Source: Phymorhynchus buccinoides
Taxonomy: Eukaryota; Mollusca; Gastropoda; Neogastropoda; Raphitomidae
Direction of reading: 5' to 3'
Assembly: GCA_017654935.2 (NCBI GenBank)
Contig: CM065699.1
Coordinates: 45,665,948-45,729,947 of the forward strand
Length of the DNA stretch: 64,000 nt
The position numbers and the translations under genes were made by a program. Positions 1-12,118 of this stretch are shown one piece after another. Below the pieces are notes generated by a model that worked only from the letters and a program-made list of their open reading frames with translations, was not told the DNA's origin and did not search any database. How positions within the stretch are numbered: the stretch's first letter is position 1; each line of letters starts with the position of its first letter.

Positions 1-127
1 AGAGACAGAGAGAGAGAGACACACACACACAGATACAATGTGAGAGAGAGAGAGACAGAGAAAGGCAGAGAGAGAATGGGAGAGACAGAGACACTATACT
101 ATACTATATTATACTATGCTATACTAT
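1..127. repeat. (GA)n microsatellite followed by a CTATA-type repeat
   Basis: GA-rich sequence with short CA runs, then several units of an ACTAT/CTATA pentamer at about 93-127. The same pair occurs at 34790-35144, where copy A joins copy B. Confidence 0.85.
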
Positions 128-401
128 AGACACTTACGTGAATAACCTTTCCCTTTTTATTTCCCTGCTTAGAACGATAAAGTGTTTGAGGTAACCAAGA
201 ACACTTACTCCGTTTACTTTCTGATTCAACTTTTTAAAGAACCCAAGCAAAAGTGCGCGCGGGGAATTGGCCAGGAAAATGTGAAAACGCGCGCGCGTTT
301 TTGAGAAATCCGGGCGAAATTACGCCCGCGTTTCTAAACGGGTTTGAGGTATTTGGCTAACGCGTTTGTGTAATGTTTTCCCGTTGTATCTATCATTACA
401 T

Positions 402-785
402 TTAATATTGAACGTCTGAGTTCATCAATAAAGTTTTGACATTTTCTTGATATGTTTTGTTTATAATTGAGAAACATTCTGTCAGATCTAAATGAACATT
501 AATTGGTACAACGTCATTGATATTTTGAGCTGCCTTTTTTGCAGCTTGGTCTACCCGTTCATTTGCTGATATTCCACAGTGAGAAGGCACCCAACAAAAA
601 GTAACAGTAATGCCTTTCAAAGAAAGAAGGTGTATTATATGATTAATTTCGACATATGCTAGTCGCTTTAGTGATACGAACTCCTGATAAAGACATGGAT
701 TTGGGCAACACTTGAAAAAAAGAGAGGGAGAGGGATGGACAGATTCAAAAGGATTCATTAGTTGTTTTAATGTACGTTTTTTCAA
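402..785 (-). pseudogene. LINE remnant, C-terminal part of an RNase H domain (copy A)
   Basis: The minus-strand reading frame (127 codons) contains FCWVPSHCGISANERVDQAA, the signature of the C-terminal end of the RNase H domain encoded by some non-LTR retrotransposons (WxPSHxGxxxNExxDxxA). Only this end of the ORF is visible; no reverse transcriptase lies directly upstream. Relative to copy B, 13 bases are missing near 405, which shortens the frame. It is a decayed 5'-truncated LINE fragment, not a host RNase H: the N-terminal catalytic part (the DG and E motifs) is absent. Confidence 0.8.
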
Positions 786-1275
786 TGATTAAAACAAAAT
801 TACCACACAAACACAGCTGCAAACAACAAAGGTTTCTGGTAGAAACTGGGACCCTAACTATGATTCCAGGAGCTCACCATTGGTCAAAGCCCAGTCTCTG
901 GCTTTCTCAAGGATCTGTGCAACCTGGGAGTCACTTAGTGTTTGGTCGCCTAAACACATCGCCATGGTTATGTAGTTTGTAACGATGCACCGGTTTGTTT
1001 TTAACCGAGTTAAAGTTCAACTTTTACTCCACAGCTTGAACAGAAACCCACGTTTATCAACAGGTATGGTCACTGGCCCATCAAGAACTACCTGGAAACA
1101 ACCACGCCAAGTTTGACAACGACCAGTCCAGTAGTTTAAAACTTTAAAAAAAAGAAGTGAAACACACTTTTGGTTTTAACAGAGACATACGGGTCTCTAA
1201 GAATGACTGCTGTATTCGCCTTTGGTCATTTTCATCGTGAGCTTTTCTTGGGTAGCAGAGTACAGGTGATAGCAG

Positions 1276-2560
<1,285 letters not shown>

Positions 2561-2565
2561 TGAAT

Positions 2566-2790
2566 ACGCCTCGTGATGAACATGATGTTTTACGTCCTCT
2601 CGGTCATAGACACATATGGAACATTTGTAAATACAAAGATGGTGGGAACAATACTGGCTGCAATGCCCGGAGGCAGTGCAACACCAGTAAAGTCCCGAGT
2701 TTTTAACAATATAGATAGGTGTAGCGGTAACCACGCCTCGGTTAAACCTCATCGGCTATGGTACCGCCACATTGATTGAACAAGGGCATC
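2566..2790 (+). repeat. Dispersed SINE-like repeat (copy A, forward)
   Basis: About 190 bp between a GTTTTACGTCCTCTCGGTC motif and a CGGTTAAACCTCATCGGC motif is repeated in inverted orientation at 26040-26245 and again in copy B at 37549-37773. Shorter relatives of one end (an AAATGTCCCATATGT core plus GACGTTAAACAC) appear near 18685, 19540, 53210 and 54480. I see no ORF, so it is probably a non-autonomous element. Confidence 0.6.
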
Positions 2791-2939
2791 GCCGAGCGGC
2801 AGCAACGCATTGTAAGTGCATCGCCGAGCGGCAGCAAGGCATTGTGACAATGCAAACCCGGCCAGAGTTATGTCCTCTCCCCACCCACCCCCCAATAAAC
2901 ACACCACTTTCCACCCTTACAGAACGCATAAAATACATA

Positions 2940-3085
2940 GCCCAAAATTTGAAGCGATTCTGTTCACTAGTTCACGAGATACAGCTGAACTTTTATACAA
3001 ACTTCCTTGCACCATGGTACACCACCACAAAACAATTGAAGCGATTCTGTTCACTAGTTCACGAAATAAAGCTGGGGGGAAATTA
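2940..3085 (+). repeat. Two short copies of a GAAGCGATTC-type repeat
   Basis: TTGAAGCGATTCTGTTCACT occurs twice, about 80 bp apart, each followed by AGTTCACGARATA. The core is shared with the array at 44265-45070. The same pair is in copy B at about 37930-38070. Confidence 0.5.
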
Positions 3086-3239
3086 CATAGCCCAAAAGAA
3101 GGAAATTTCGGTTTTCAAGGTCAAACTTCAAGGTCAAGGTCAGCACGGTGTTGATTAACGAAAGGAAGCTTCCTTTTCAAGCTGTCTACCCCTCTGCCAA
3201 TTTTAATCAAAGTCCAAACAGTAGTTTTTAAGATAACCG

Positions 3240-3540
3240 ATACACAGACACACACACAGACACACACAAACCAATCGCAAAACCCGGCCTCTGGACGGGT
3301 AATAAAAAATTGGAGATGCGGGCTCCTGAATACGCCTCCCCCACCCCTTTTGCTGTTATATGTTTCCCCTCCCCCTCCCTTCAACTCCGCCCCTAACATT
3401 CTGTTCCGCCTCGCCTCCCAGTGGACCCTTCATTATCTATACAGCATCCATGCTCCCATGCATCCACTTACGTACATGTCTGCTTATGTAACTGTGTGTG
3501 TGTGTGTGTGTGTGTGCGCGTGCGTGTGCGTGTGTGTGCA
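3240..3540 (+). repeat. CA and TG microsatellites around a unique spacer
   Basis: An ACACACAGAC run lies at about 3241-3270 and a (TG)n tract with CG interruptions at 3493-3539, separated by C-rich single-copy sequence. The same arrangement is in copy B (38225-38536) with a longer TG run. Confidence 0.8.
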
Positions 3541-3599
3541 GCAATGTTGAAAGCAACTGTGTGCTTGTGTGTGCCACCCCCCCCACGAGAATGCGGAGG

Positions 3600-4920
3600 T
3601 ACATAAGCAGACCTGTACGTAACGCCAGAAAGGGTCCATGCCAAGGAATGGGGTCCAAGAGCATGTCTGCTGCCTCCGGTCCAACATCTGTGACTTTCTC
3701 CACACTTCCTCCACAGCATTCTTTGACATCAAGGATGCCTTCGGCAGCATTGGTCATGAGTTCATGATCAACGAGTTGAGGTCTGCCGGTTGAGGTGTTC
3801 GTAGAAATCACTCGGGACATCTACCGCGCCTCCACGTTCCAGGTGAAGACATCAGCAGGGCTGACCAGACCCATCCAGCGTGGGAAAGGCATCAGCCAGG
3901 ACTGCCCATGGAGCGTAGTTGTCTTTGAACGAGGCATTGACAAGTGGCTCCGCTGGATCGAACAGCCCTACCCCCCGACGTCCAACCCGAACCCAGTGCA
4001 GGGCTACGTGGACGATGTGTGTGCGTCAGGCACAACGGAGGCTGCCATCAGCAGACCTGTTTACACAAGTCTTGAGTAGTCTGGATGGCTGAAATGAGTA
4101 GTTTCGGAGCAAAATGTGTAGCTTTATTAATTAAATCATCAAACAATGTTCACTGAAAATGAGTAATTAGGGCATTATTTTCACTTTTGGAGAGTAGTAC
4201 AGGTCCAAATGGAGTAGAATACTACTCGAAAAGAGTAGAGTAAAACAGGTCTGCCGTCAGTGAGGCAGTGAGAAAGACAGACCAGTTAATGGCCACATCA
4301 GGGATGGAGGTCAAACACCGAAAGTGTGCCATCCTGCACGGCAAGAGGTCTGGCAACCGCTGGTGCTGGAACGACCGCACTGGGAACACCTCCCTCACCA
4401 TCCAGGATCAGCCTCTGCCCATGTACGACCGAGAGCAGGCCTACACCTACCTGGGCTACGACTTCAACATCAGCAACACCGCCCCACTACAGCAGGCAGC
4501 AGATGTTGTGAGTGACTTTTTATCTGTGCTGGACAAGATTGACTCCTCCCCCCTCCCCACTACTGCCTAGTTGGAAACTATCAACATAATGGCTTGCTCT
4601 AAGCTGAACTTCTATTTCTCCAACCTAACCTTTACTGTGAAACGGCTGAAGCAGATGGAGGACTGTATAGTTGGCCATGTCCGGGGCTGGAAGAAAATGA
4701 ACGCATCCTCTACCAGGAGCTACCTGTTCACACCAAGGTCTCAGGGTGGCCTCGGCATCCTGAACCCAGCAGCACTCTACAGCGCCAAGCAGCTCTCCTT
4801 CAGGCTGTCGGTGCTCAACAATGACGATGAGCAGGTTCGTCAGACAGCCCGCTCCTCCCTCGCGCTCACATGCAGAAGAGAAAGTTTTTGCCTCCAGAAA
4901 CTTCAGTGACCGATGAGCTT
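3600..4920 (+). pseudogene. R2/NeSL-like non-LTR retrotransposon RT fragment (copy A, broken)
   Basis: In pieces, the plus strand encodes FFDIKDAFGSIGHEF-like RT block A near 3715-3770, then RGKGISQDCPWSVVVFERG and the catalytic YVDDV (about 4005-4020). After a 202-bp MITE it continues with VKHRKCAILHGKRSG, YTYLGYDF and, from 4571, the thumb-like SKLNFYFSNLTF ... VGHVRGW block. The GYVDDV box and the KGI-QD-CPW block suggest the R2/NeSL lineage. Breaks in A: an 8-base loss near 3792, an in-frame TAG before 4571, and a frameshift at about 4868. It is a dead, 5'-truncated element. Copy B (38560-40168) keeps longer frames. Confidence 0.85.
4052..4253. mobile_element. hAT-like MITE inserted in the LINE (copy A)
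   Basis: A 202-bp element with terminal inverted repeats CAGACCTGTTTAC / GTAAAACAGGTCTG, flanked by CCATCAG on the left and CCGTCAG on the right, a 7-bp target duplication with one mismatch. Removing it restores an RT frame reading ...EAAISEAVRKTDQ. It is also in copy B (39015-39215), so it predates the duplication. The CAG-start TIR and 7-8-bp TSD resemble the hAT superfamily. Confidence 0.8.
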
Positions 4921-5335
4921 GCCGGTTTCCAGACCAACGAGAAGGGCGCCTTCAGCAAGGGCTTCCGTGTTGTTGTAACATGGCAGCGCGTCTGAATGGT
5001 GCATTTCATTGAAGTGCGTAGTGCGTGAGAGGTGTGGCCGCACTTGTGTTGCGAACGGAAAACCCCCAAAAGCAAAGTATGCAAAAGTTTTCCTCAGAAG
5101 TGGAGGAAAAAGGACTGGCAGGGGTGCATTTGTGAGAGGAGAGTGAGAAGATAGATCATGTTTGTCCAACGGCTTTTACAAAATTGTAAACTAAAAAGAC
5201 AGTATGATCAGTTTGTCGTGTGAGGGAGACTTCCAGCTGCTGCGGGGTGGCGGGGATGGAGAGGGAGGGGATGGAGAGAGTGGAGGGGCTGGGGGTATAT
5301 GTTCCTGGCAGTATTTAATTTTAATGTTTATTAAA
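4910..5335. other. Decayed LINE 3' part and flank, no gene
   Basis: The sequence aligns with copy B 39870-40295, where the frame stays open to 40168, but it has many 1-2-base indels. It ends in a G/A-rich stretch. I see no independent gene here. Confidence 0.6.
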
Positions 5336-5610
5336 TCTTTGTTCTTCGATGTCAAAGTTCTTTTTTAGGTTCCCCGAGCCGAAGGTCGGGAGGCTATTGT
5401 TTTTTTTTTGGTCTGGTCCGTCCGTCCATTCGCGGTGTCCGTCCGTCCGTCCGTGTCCGTCCGTGCCTCCGTCCCGTCCGGATATTCGTCCCGTTTTTCT
5501 CAAAAACTATCAGTCTATCATCATAAATTGCGTATACTAGTTTGCAAAGAAGATGCAGCTATCCACTGCGTATTAGTTTACATTAAGGTCCAAGTTCGCG
5601 TCAGTTACGG
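5336..5610 (+). repeat. Dispersed repeat end with a (TCCG)n tract
   Basis: A CCCCGAGCCGAAGG motif is followed by a GTCCGTCCGTCC tract, then TTTTTCTCAAAAACTAT. Copy B has the same at 40300-40570. It looks like the terminal part of an unclassified dispersed element; no ORF supports a protein. Confidence 0.5.
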
Positions 5611-7361
5611 GGTTCAACCCCGTAAAACATAATCGCAAAAAATCTCACGAAGTTTTGCATGTATTTCAATTGCATGATCCTGTGACAGGTTCTGAAGATA
5701 ATTGCCAGGCAACTGAAAGGGCAGAAAGATCGCGATAGCCCTCTCAACAGTGGCTGGGGGTTGATAAGTACAAAATAGGATAAGTTCATATAGTTTTAAT
5801 CATTTCCAGCAAATATAACTGTTTTTCTTTAAAAAAAAGCATTAGCTACAAAATAACTACGTTAAGTGCAGTTTTTACTGTTCTCTAAAGCTCATGTGGT
5901 GCCATTTTGAATATTACGTCTAATCTAAAAATGCCAAACATTACAACTTGGTCTTTAACGGATTTGGATCAGCACCCCAAATCCTGTTAGATCAACATAG
6001 AAACCTAATATTATATCACAAAACAAGGTAACCTTATAATTTCGGCATTGACTAGAACAAGAAGACAGGAAACTTCAAGATGTCAACTTGGTGGCGTCAT
6101 AAAATTCATAGTATAGTCTCAGCGTTTACGTCATAAGCTAGGTCTGAAAGTATCCCAACATAGTTTCATGACTAAATTTTAACGGGCACAAACGGGAAAT
6201 TAGGTTCTCTTCAATAGTTCAACATCAGTCACAGGTGCCTGTTTATTGTTCCCTAAGACGTCACGCCAAAGGTTATCTCACAAATTCACATTTGGGTGAG
6301 ATCAATGGCAGCTGGCAAATCTGCCCAAGGGAGACCGATTTTTGCGAATAACAAGCGTGTGCGCTCACTTTATCTTGAAGACTTGGACATAAAAGGTAGG
6401 TTAATAGATTTACAGTGTATACGTGTCTATGTGTAGTAGGAAATAATGCTGAAACGTTTTTAGGTTCGAATGGAGCTGCGTATTGCTCCTTAAACTTAAA
6501 ACTTTTACTTTACCTCTCATCTATAAGTGTTTATATCTTATTTGTAGACGAACATTCACAGGACAATCAAATCTTGACGTCACAACAAACGGCAATTAAC
6601 TCCTTCTCAGCAAAAGTAAAAGCGAGACGTGAGTTGACATACCCATTATCTAATTCAGGCACCAAGACACACCCACTACACATGGATGATTGACTACATG
6701 AATTTTGTAATCTGAAATGACATTCATTGAGGTTATTCAATACACTCAATCCAAAATGTTATATGTTTATGGCGTTTCTTATATCGTTAATAATTCAAAT
6801 CCACTGTTGTTTGAAAGCTTGCATAAATATCATATGTTGTACCAGGTGTGATTAACGAACACATTGTAAATCCGGAAGGAAAAGGGGGGGGGGAGGGGGA
6901 GCTAAAAAGATAGAGGCTGTCCCCCTGTTCCAAGCGTTCTGTTTAGAGGGACCTATTCTTCTTATTTTATTGACGTTATGTTTAATGTACAAGAAATGTA
7001 TCTTTGTTTAAAATTTTTACATTTAATCTAGTGTCAACATGTTGAAAGGGCCAGTTAAACAGATTCCTACTTCCTCGAGGCAGGGGGGAGGAGGGAGAGG
7101 ACCCCTCCTCCCAACCCCCGAGCAGTGCAAGACGCGCTTGAGTAACAGTTCTTATGGAGACGTCCGCAGCAAATTATACAAATATACTTGTTAATCGCAT
7201 TTGATATTCTGTTCTATCCTTTAGATAAGAAAAAAATATGTATTTTATAGTTAAGGAGTTTGATTTAGCATCCAATATTATGTGAGAAGACATTGATTAT
7301 TTTGGGATCGGTGTTGCTGTCTCTGATTGACGGTGCTTTATGCTACACTGTTTTCATAAGC
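5610..7361. other. Noncoding stretch before the gap; nothing recognised
   Basis: AT-rich sequence aligned to 40570-42330 in copy B. Single-base gains and losses occur every few tens of bases in both copies, far more than elsewhere, which suggests a poorly polished consensus beside the gap. I see no conserved frame, splice-linked exon or RNA gene. Confidence 0.6.
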
Positions 7362-7861
7362 NNNNNNNNNNNNNNNNNNNNNNNNNNNNNNNNNNNNNNN
7401 NNNNNNNNNNNNNNNNNNNNNNNNNNNNNNNNNNNNNNNNNNNNNNNNNNNNNNNNNNNNNNNNNNNNNNNNNNNNNNNNNNNNNNNNNNNNNNNNNNNN
7501 NNNNNNNNNNNNNNNNNNNNNNNNNNNNNNNNNNNNNNNNNNNNNNNNNNNNNNNNNNNNNNNNNNNNNNNNNNNNNNNNNNNNNNNNNNNNNNNNNNNN
7601 NNNNNNNNNNNNNNNNNNNNNNNNNNNNNNNNNNNNNNNNNNNNNNNNNNNNNNNNNNNNNNNNNNNNNNNNNNNNNNNNNNNNNNNNNNNNNNNNNNNN
7701 NNNNNNNNNNNNNNNNNNNNNNNNNNNNNNNNNNNNNNNNNNNNNNNNNNNNNNNNNNNNNNNNNNNNNNNNNNNNNNNNNNNNNNNNNNNNNNNNNNNN
7801 NNNNNNNNNNNNNNNNNNNNNNNNNNNNNNNNNNNNNNNNNNNNNNNNNNNNNNNNNNNNN
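7362..7861. other. Assembly gap of exactly 500 N
   Basis: All bases are N. The round length suggests a placeholder of unknown true size. In copy B the same position holds the 45-bp minisatellite (42370-43831), and single degenerate units of it flank the gap here (about 7940 and 8088), so the array is probably what could not be assembled. Confidence 0.98.
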
Positions 7862-8039
7862 GTGTATTTAAAATGTCCCATTGTGTCCTGTTACGTGAGA
7901 ACGTAAGACCTGATTTTGATCATCGTTTTGGCATTTATCCTCGCTTATTTCTGATGAGAGGCATTTATTTATTTGGGATCAGTTTGCTGCCTTTAGTACT
8001 ACTGTTTCTGATTGATGTTGCTTTCTATGCTTGAAGAAT

Positions 8040-8278
8040 TTTATATTAAAGTGAAATTAGATTTAAAACGTAATGTTTTTACTCTGATGAGGAGAGGTTT
8101 ATTTTTGTTGGTATCATGTGTGTTGCTTTACGACCACTTCTGATTGGCCTTTAATAACATATAAGGTGTTAACAGGGCAGAGCTAACACTTCGCTCATGC
8201 ATGATAAACCAAGTTTGAACCTGGGGTACGGGGAATTTTTCCTCTCTCTCTGCACTAGACCTTTGGTCTGAATATGGA

Positions 8279-8311
<33 letters not shown>

Positions 8312-8530
8312 GGTGCCATCGCTAGCACCCATGCATGAAAAAGTTTTCATTTGTTAAAATGTTACCCCTTCCTTTTCCTTCTTCATCAGTTACACAAAAA
8401 TCGCATGCAAATAAAATATAAAATGGGTGGCGCACCTCTGGCTGCAAAGCGCTCTCCAGGTGCCGTGGGAGCAACCCGAATTTCACAGAGACCGCCTCTT
8501 TGTCTATGAAATGCCAAATACTAATTAATA
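8040..8530 (+). mobile_element. SINE with conserved invertebrate core (copy A)
   Basis: The stretch holds CTTTCGGATGAGACGATAAA followed by CCGAGGTCC, a core I recognise from SINEs common in mollusc genomes. Upstream is a possible tRNA-like head (a TTTGAACCTGGGGTAC segment near 8213). The homologue in copy B spans 43885-44268. The exact family name is uncertain. Confidence 0.7.
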
Positions 8531-9118
8531 AATATATTGTGTTTGGTGGTTCTTTTTTATTTTATTCCTCACACAGAGTGTCTGTGTATAATTGCAGGCC
8601 ATGGATGATGTGTGCGTACATTCACTCACGCACGCACATACACACAAACATGCACATGGACACGCATATAGCGAGAAAGAGAGAGAAAGGGTGGGAGTGA
8701 GATGGGGAGGACATGCAAAGCCAGAAACACACTGACGCACATTCTCGACCTTCAGGCATGCACAGACGAGACAGAGGGAAAAAATGACAGGAAAGACGAG
8801 AGACACCAGACAAACATAGACAGACAGACAAAATGTTAGGGAAAAACATGCATGCACAAAAGAAGAGAGAATGGACAGGGGGGGGGTTCTTCTCCTTTGC
8901 CCCCCGGAGAGCGTCAAAAGATAATACAAAACCGTCCACTGTGCAGGGATGGAAGTGAGTCGGCAGAACAGACAGCAACATCCGGCCCATACAGCGCCAG
9001 ACAACACAGCAATGGAAACGAGAGCCAGTGACACACACACACACACACACAACCACACTACAGTTGTCGTAAAAAAAAAAAAACACACACTCTCTCTCTC
9101 TCTCTCTCTCTCCCTACT
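8531..9118. repeat. Copy A-specific block with CA, polyA and CT microsatellites
   Basis: Between the SINE and the CT tract, A has about 560 bp unrelated to what B has at 44269-45090. It includes a G9 run near 8880, (CA)n near 9032-9050, A13 and (CT)n at 9090-9112. No gene seen. Confidence 0.7.
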
Positions 9119-9239
9119 ATTCTTTCATAGTTTGAGACATCCTATCCCTGTTCCCCAGCTTCATTCGTATCTCACTCTCCATTACCGCAGATAAAAATGG
9201 ACAACAAACAGAATCAGGAGCTGGATCAATGCATCATAG

Positions 9240-9860
9240 CAAAGCCACTTCTTTTATGGCAATAGTATATCCCCCCACCCCCACCCACCCCCATGGGGAT
9301 ACCTGGGGGTCTTGTATAAATAATTCCCCCACCTTCTAGAAGTTCTGTGCTTGTACACAAAAGAAAAAAACGCTGAACTAAACAGGTTGTTTTGTCCTTT
9401 TTTAATAATCTCAGAGTATAAACACAACGTTTCAAGGAATATCCTCGCTTATCAAGTGAAAATAAAAGAACGCCTAAAGTATAAGATCACAGAGATTGCA
9501 AATAGCAAAAAGAGAGGACCGACTGAGCAGATTTCAAAATAAATGTGAGGGCTGGTAAAAAATATAGTGAGCACATACTAACCCTGCATTGAACATCAAA
9601 ACTAACGAAAGGCAACCAAAAAGCTTCTTGGGACATGCAATGACAAAAAGACAAAGCTGAGTTGGTATTCACTTTGATTAAAACACGCACACACATACAC
9701 ATACACACGCGCGCACACAAACACATGCATGCATACATTTGCTTGTAACTTCCTCTAATATGTCACTCTTTGACTCAGCCTTTTCCCTTTGCTGACTGTC
9801 ATCTACTCTAGCCTACTACCTGTATCTTTCTGCCTCACCGGTCCATTCTTCTCCTGCCTT
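9240..9860 (+). mobile_element. Dispersed poly-G/C repeat, split by an insertion
   Basis: The element has a short G/C run, CTTxxxTAAATARTTCCCCC, ACCTTCTRGAAGTTCTGTGC, then CTCTTTGACTCxGCCTTTTC. It lies at 9285-9355 plus 9740-9860 and is interrupted by the 384-bp insertion. Other copies: 18345-18560, 45420-45560, 52865-53080, and minus strand 32285-32425. Confidence 0.7.
9356..9739. mobile_element. 384-bp insertion with 8-bp target duplication (A only)
   Basis: It is flanked by TGCTTGTA at 9348-9355 and 9740-9747. Copy B has a single TGCTTGTA (45484-45491) with continuous flanks, so this is a clean filled/empty pair. The interior ends in a CA-rich microsatellite and shows no obvious terminal inverted repeat. 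It may be a retroposed element or a MITE; I do not recognise the family. Confidence 0.85.
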
Positions 9861-9922
9861 TTTAAAAAAAAAAAACAATTTCAAAAAGATTTCCTCTAGC
9901 CGAAGTCGGGACTTGCTGGGGG

Positions 9923-9943
9923 CCTAACTATTTCTTAGTTAGG
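9923..9943. other. Short perfect hairpin
   Basis: CCTAACTA, loop TTTCT, TAGTTAGG: an 8-bp stem. The same hairpin is in copy B near 45610-45631. Function unknown. Confidence 0.6.
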
Positions 9944-9946
9944 TGC

Positions 9947-10321
9947 ATGGCTTAAAGTTAAACTACTTCCTTCTCAGGAAGGAAATCCTTTTTTTGAAAA
10001 GTTGGTACAGACTGAAATCCATTTTTTTGAAAAATGTCTATAATAAAAACGGGGAAAAACGGCTTTGCGGTAAGCGAAAATCTGATTGCCGCATAGAAAT
10101 GGGTTTCCATTTTGCTTTAACGGAAACAGAAGTGCTTGCTGATCCGTGTCCTGACAAGTGTAAACCCCGTAGCTAGCATATTTTCCGGTTGACAAAGAGT
10201 TTCAAGAGGTGAAATGCCCCCCTGACACCCCAATAGGTATATATATACCCCACCGGGGCCTAGGCAGCCCCTGGACCCCTGCCCCATTTCCTTTTTTTGA
10301 AAATCATCAGGTTTAACCCTT
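9947..10321. mobile_element. 375-bp insertion with 10-bp target duplication (A only)
   Basis: GTTAGGTGCA flanks it at 9938-9946 (starting one base earlier on a full 10-bp count) and 10322-10331. Copy B has one GTTAGGTGCA at the same place and no insert. Inside, a TTTTTTTGAAAA motif recurs three times, and a C-rich stretch lies at 10220-10290. I do not recognise the family. Confidence 0.8.
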
Positions 10322-10331
10322 GTTAGGTGCA

Positions 10332-11244
10332 TAACAGCAGCATGACGCATTTGCGCTCATAATTGACAGGAAACTGTCTGAGCGATCGAAGAAGAAGAAT
10401 ATTTTGTGTGAATTTGTTTGGCAGCACAGACGGGGAAACCGAAGAGCATTTGAAAAAAGACAAATAATAGAATCACTGGTGGTGTAAATGTGTACATGAA
10501 TTCCAAAAGTTAATGTGCTTACAATGGGCCGGAAAATTGTTTGCTTCATCAGAAGAAAACTGGTCTTGCATTCCCAAATGGCATCTTGGTACAGTACTGA
10601 TTGGTAATGACATTATTTTACATCAACTGTAAACCAAAGCATATGACAAAAAGAAAACTGCCAATGAATTTCAAAAAAATATTTTTTATTACAAATCTTA
10701 ATAATAATATTTTTTAAAAACTGTAAAATATGTAACTCAAAAGAATTGTTTAGATTAAATATTATTTTGTAACAATAGCATCAAATAATAAAAAAGTAAG
10801 TTTAAAACATACTTCAAAAATGGACAGAAAAAGGTTTAGTACGACTCTAATGTTGTTAATGTGAATGAAAACAAACTCCTTCATATTGATGAAATACATA
10901 CATGAATACATACATAGATGAAAACATTAAAGTGCTGCAACTATTGTTGACTACAATGCCTTGCGCAATGCTGTGCCTTGCATGTGCCTGCGATGGATGG
11001 GTCAAGGCACAAACAACAGAACACACTCAAAGTGACCATTGTCATGATAGCTTTTTTAATAGAAAACCCCAAAATACTAAAAAGAATAAACCCTACTGAA
11101 CACCAAAATTCAATCTGAAATAAATCTCACATAAAAGGCTTTTGGCGAAGAAAATTGGAATAACAAAGGATACATGACTATTGCCTAGTCTGTCGGCAAA
11201 AGAAACTCCATTCATGAACTGCAATGCAGTAAATTTGAACTGTC
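10332..11244. other. Noncoding GSS 3' flank; nothing firm
   Basis: It aligns with copy B 45640-46560. The frame that is open in B at 45713-45964 is broken here by indels, which argues against a conserved gene. The rest is AT-rich without a recognisable feature. Confidence 0.5.
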
Positions 11245-11650
11245 AAATTTGAACTAAAAGCAGGAGATGCTAGCATACATTCATAATTTTCCAATACATA
11301 TTTCAGCAAAAATCCTCCAATTGGCCTGTTCAGGGAAATGTATAGCAACGGATATCAGCGTTATATGCATCATCTCCAATGCATCATTCTGTACAAATCT
11401 GCGCCTATTGGCCTCTGCAACTAGGGTTATTAACGCCCTTGACAGTGAGAATGAAGCCCTTGCATTCACTCTTGCGAAAGGCAGCCATTTAGTGGCCTCA
11501 AATTAGGGTTATTGGCGAGAGATCTCCTTGTTTGGTCAGTGCGCAACCATCTCCCCCCATCCACCAAGGGCATTCACTCTTGCAAAAGGTGTTCTTTGCA
11601 GTGGCCAACAGGCCAGCACCACGAAAGGAAACTAAAAACAAGGGATGCTG
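11245..11650. repeat. Degenerate ~95-bp tandem repeat in the GSS 3' flank (copy A)
   Basis: Units share CATCTCCAATxCATATTTC, then AAATCxxxxCxxATTGGCCTCTTCA and GGAAACTAAAAxCA. About four units here, and one more at 12120-12190 beyond the MITE. Copy B has about six (46850-47370). Confidence 0.7.
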
Positions 11651-11654
11651 TTAA

Positions 11655-12118
11655 CCGCCGTTTTGTCCAAACGGCGGGTTGGACAAAACGGCGCCCGATT
11701 TTGAACCGCCGTTTTGTTCAAATGAAAGTTGGAGTTATAAAAACTCATTCTTGACAAGTTCTCATTTAAAAAAAAATTCTTTGTTAAATAAAATGAATAA
11801 CAAGCTGACCACTGACACTGGTCACTTTGGCCTAATTTTACCGTTTGAATGCTAATTAGTTTATTAGGAGATCATATGAACAATTGTTGATGTGGTTGAC
11901 CAGTGGTCAGTGTCACTGAGCAGTGGTCACTTTGGCCTATTTTCACTGTTTGGCTGCAAATTAGTGTATTAGGTGTTCAAATGAACAAATTTTGATGTCG
12001 TTTTGTACACTGACACTGGTCACTTTGGCCTATTTTCACTGTTTGACTGCAAATTAGTGTATTAAGAGTTCAACTGAACAAATTTGGACAAAACGGCGGA
12101 ATTTGGACAAAACGGCGG
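11655..12118. mobile_element. 464-bp TTAA-target MITE (A only)
   Basis: TTAA duplications at 11651-11654 and 12119-12122 bound terminal inverted repeats CCGCCGTTTTGTCC / GGACAAAACGGCGG. Each end carries a second copy of the repeat, and the left end folds as a hairpin (CCGCCGTTT, loop TGTCC, AAACGGCGG). The middle holds about three ~100-bp repeats with CACTGGTCACTTTGGCCTA. Copy B lacks it. TTAA targeting is typical of piggyBac-type elements; the family is not assigned. Confidence 0.85.
11860..11865 (-). promoter_or_regulatory. Candidate poly(A) signal for GSS copy A, inside the MITE
   Basis: AATAAA on the minus strand, about 390 bp after the GSS stop codon at 12254-12256. Copy B lacks the MITE, so it cannot use this signal. 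It is a motif match only. Confidence 0.3.

Noticed and set aside
402..785. Host ribonuclease H gene
   Set aside because: Only the C-terminal part of the domain is present, in a form typical of LINEs, and a related LINE with target duplications lies at 61613-62732.
7293..7906. Open frames across the N run
   Set aside because: They consist of undetermined bases.
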